This document shows positions 62,289 through 64,000 of a stretch of DNA of 64,000 nt, in pieces. The position numbers and the translations under genes are program-made. Origin of the DNA: Varroa destructor. Lineage: Eukaryota > Arthropoda > Arachnida > Mesostigmata > Varroidae. Within the stretch, counting starts at the first letter, position 1; each line of letters starts with the position of its first letter. The notes beneath the pieces were generated by a model that ran no database searches, was not told where the DNA came from, and saw nothing but the letters and a program-made list of their open reading frames with translations. The stretch lies in the NCBI RefSeq assembly GCF_002443255.2, contig NW_019211455.1, positions 35,183,472 through 35,247,471 on the forward strand. Direction: 5' to 3'.

Positions 62289-62535
62289 TCACTGTTTATG
62301 ATCAAAGACAGATTCGATTATATTATCGATGACACAGATGTACTCAGATTTATTGATGTCAAGTGCCCAGTGGTGCTGATCTTCCAAAAATCGGATAATT
62401 TTAGAACGCCCTAGTCTGCACGCAAACTGTTTATTAATAATCGTGCACTGGGACATTGTATTTCTCACGGCTTTACAGAGTTCCATTGGAGTATGAGTTA
62501 GTTTTATGTGCAAGTTCGGCAATCCGTGGAAGAAT
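62289..62535 (-). CDS. Putative terminal exon, unidentified
   Basis: An excellent acceptor (tgttttcattttag) is followed by FFHGLPNLHIKLTHTPMELC, VRNTMSQCTIINKQFACRLG, RFLEDQHHWALDINKSEYIC and IDNIIESVFDHKQ, then TGA. The phase 2 start, strong acceptor and protein-like composition suggest the last coding exon of a minus-strand gene. I do not recognise the product or see its other exons. Confidence 0.42.
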
Positions 62536-64000
62536 CTAAAATGAAAACATGATCGACAGTAGGATTACCTAGATGAGGTACGCGCTGTGTGGTTATTAAA
62601 CAAAGATAATCTTAGAGTTCCTGATTGGTAAATGAGCAACTGGGATAGACAGACACCAGAAGAGGGCCGAAACGAAAACACACAGACTGAAGCAGCAGAT
62701 TTAAGAAAGCACAACAATTATTCTAGCTATGCTGCTTTCAAAGATGCAAGTATCAAGATGTCTGAAACCAAACTATTAGCAATCTACAGCCTGAATAACT
62801 GTTTCTCACACACGTAATAATGTTAGATGCATCGAAGTTCAGTAAAAAAAAGGGTAGCAACGTGAAGCGTAGCACTTCATTTTTGGGGCTCACCGTCACT
62901 GAAAGTTGTATCACTTGTGGGACACTAATATTATTTTCCGAAGTGGCTCATTAAATTATGTCAATATTTTTAGTCTCATTGGATTCAGTCTTGTTCAAGA
63001 CACGGATCTATCTAGCTACGATGCTTGCCTCGCAACTAAATAGATCTATGTCTTGAATATGATAAACTTATGCTACATTACGAAGGGGTCGAGTTGTTTC
63101 TCAAGAGCTGAAACTGTTGCCTCCCCAATGAATTCTTCTTTGAGTATCGACGCAGTTACACAAGTGATGTTTGTTATGTCTTTTAAATTGCCTTCAAAGA
63201 AGTAAACTTTGTCGTCCACCACGTAGTATGATCAGCTCCCTCAACATCAATACAATGTATTAAGGCCGAAGCGTAGTTCGATATTATATCTATCTGTCTC
63301 AAATAGCAAAACTTCAATAACGAGTACAGCATTTTGGTTTCATTTTTTTAATTTACTCTAATAGTTTACATTAAGTTATCCACATACGTTCGCAGTAGTA
63401 TTATGACTAAGCCATTCTTCATCAATCAACAGCAACTTCAACTTTACCTACACCTGCAATTTTATGAATTAGTACAGAAGTCATAGATTTAAAACTATGA
63501 AGGAAGTAATTGGTGTAAGCCGTCCTTGGTTCTTCATCAATATCAGTTTCCTATTGAAAATAAACAAAACCAATTCTTTGTTAAATTTGTAACGTCACGT
63601 AAACATGCACTACATATTTAAGTATTCCTGCAGCAATCAACTATGCCGATGTATTACAACGCCTGATACAGAATAAAGATTGATGACTTTCCGTCACAGT
63701 CTACAAAATAAATCCAGCATTTAACTGAACCCACCAGTACATATCGGTTATTTTATCGATATCTACATTGCTCTGACGCTCATACAGTTATGTATGATGT
63801 ATTGTAGTTTTAATAATTGTAAGTGTTAACTTAATTGGCATCCTATGAATGTACTCAGTTATCACACAACATTTTTTTTTTCATTCCAATGCTATAGTTA
63901 GCGCAATGTATAGAAAAGCAGCGTCCAACAAACAATCCAGATAGTTTAGTGTTCCAACCACATTTATCGCGCGCGTATTTTGGTATAATATTATATTCGT
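62536..64000. other. No gene seen
   Basis: AT-rich. The plus ORF 62632-62817 is charged and overlaps no splice signals I can support. Confidence 0.5.

Noticed and set aside
1..64000. Possible CRISPR array, prophage, operon or bacterial contig
   Set aside because: No regularly spaced repeats, no tightly packed genes, and clear spliced exons with a metazoan domain architecture.

Overview
The window looks like nuclear DNA of an animal, most likely an arthropod. It is AT-rich with long introns. It carries decayed R1-type non-LTR retrotransposon reverse transcriptases, a decayed mariner, and a tRNA-derived SINE family. There are no operons, no bacterial-type gene packing and no CRISPR arrays. One 100-N assembly gap sits inside an AT palindrome. 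I cannot place the species further from sequence alone.

The one securely identified gene lies on the minus strand, from about 34,500 (most upstream exon seen) down to 14,402 (stop). It is a single multi-exon Rho GTPase-activating protein of the ARHGAP29/ARHGAP45(HMHA1)/GMIP family. I could chain 13 coding exons; every junction but one is in phase. In protein order they give a Ser/Pro-rich N-terminus, the conserved helical segment that precedes the F-BAR domain in this family, the F-BAR domain, a C1 zinc finger, a RhoGAP domain with its arginine finger, a long disordered tail, and a C-terminus ending in Arg-Phe-Val. That ending matches the PDZ-ligand-like ends of the vertebrate paralogues. At least one small exon between 22,272 and 26,768 is missing from my model, and the first exon and promoter were not found.

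Layout: 1-14.4 kb holds two reverse-transcriptase remnants (about 2.3-3.0 kb and 7.7-8.5 kb) and a pre-miRNA-like hairpin at 12.5 kb. 14.4-34.5 kb is the RhoGAP gene; its introns hold a SINE, a (TA)n tract and a small GC-rich island with a perfect hairpin. 34.5-47 kb is mostly anonymous AT-rich sequence with one good exon candidate (35.8-36.0 kb), a (TA)n palindrome and a second SINE. At 47.06-47.24 kb there is a perfect recent tandem duplication. 47.8-50.4 kb is a GC-richer block with several long open frames and exon-like boundaries that I could not identify. 50.4-64 kb holds the assembly gap, the mariner remnant, a third SINE and three unidentified exon-like ORFs.

I found no new multi-gene system. 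The most distinctive points are the splicing details of the RhoGAP gene (a GC-AG intron with a tandem acceptor, and two donors 4 nt apart that decide whether the PDZ ligand is kept), the SINE family, the 31-bp hairpin, and the unidentified block at 47.8-50.4 kb.
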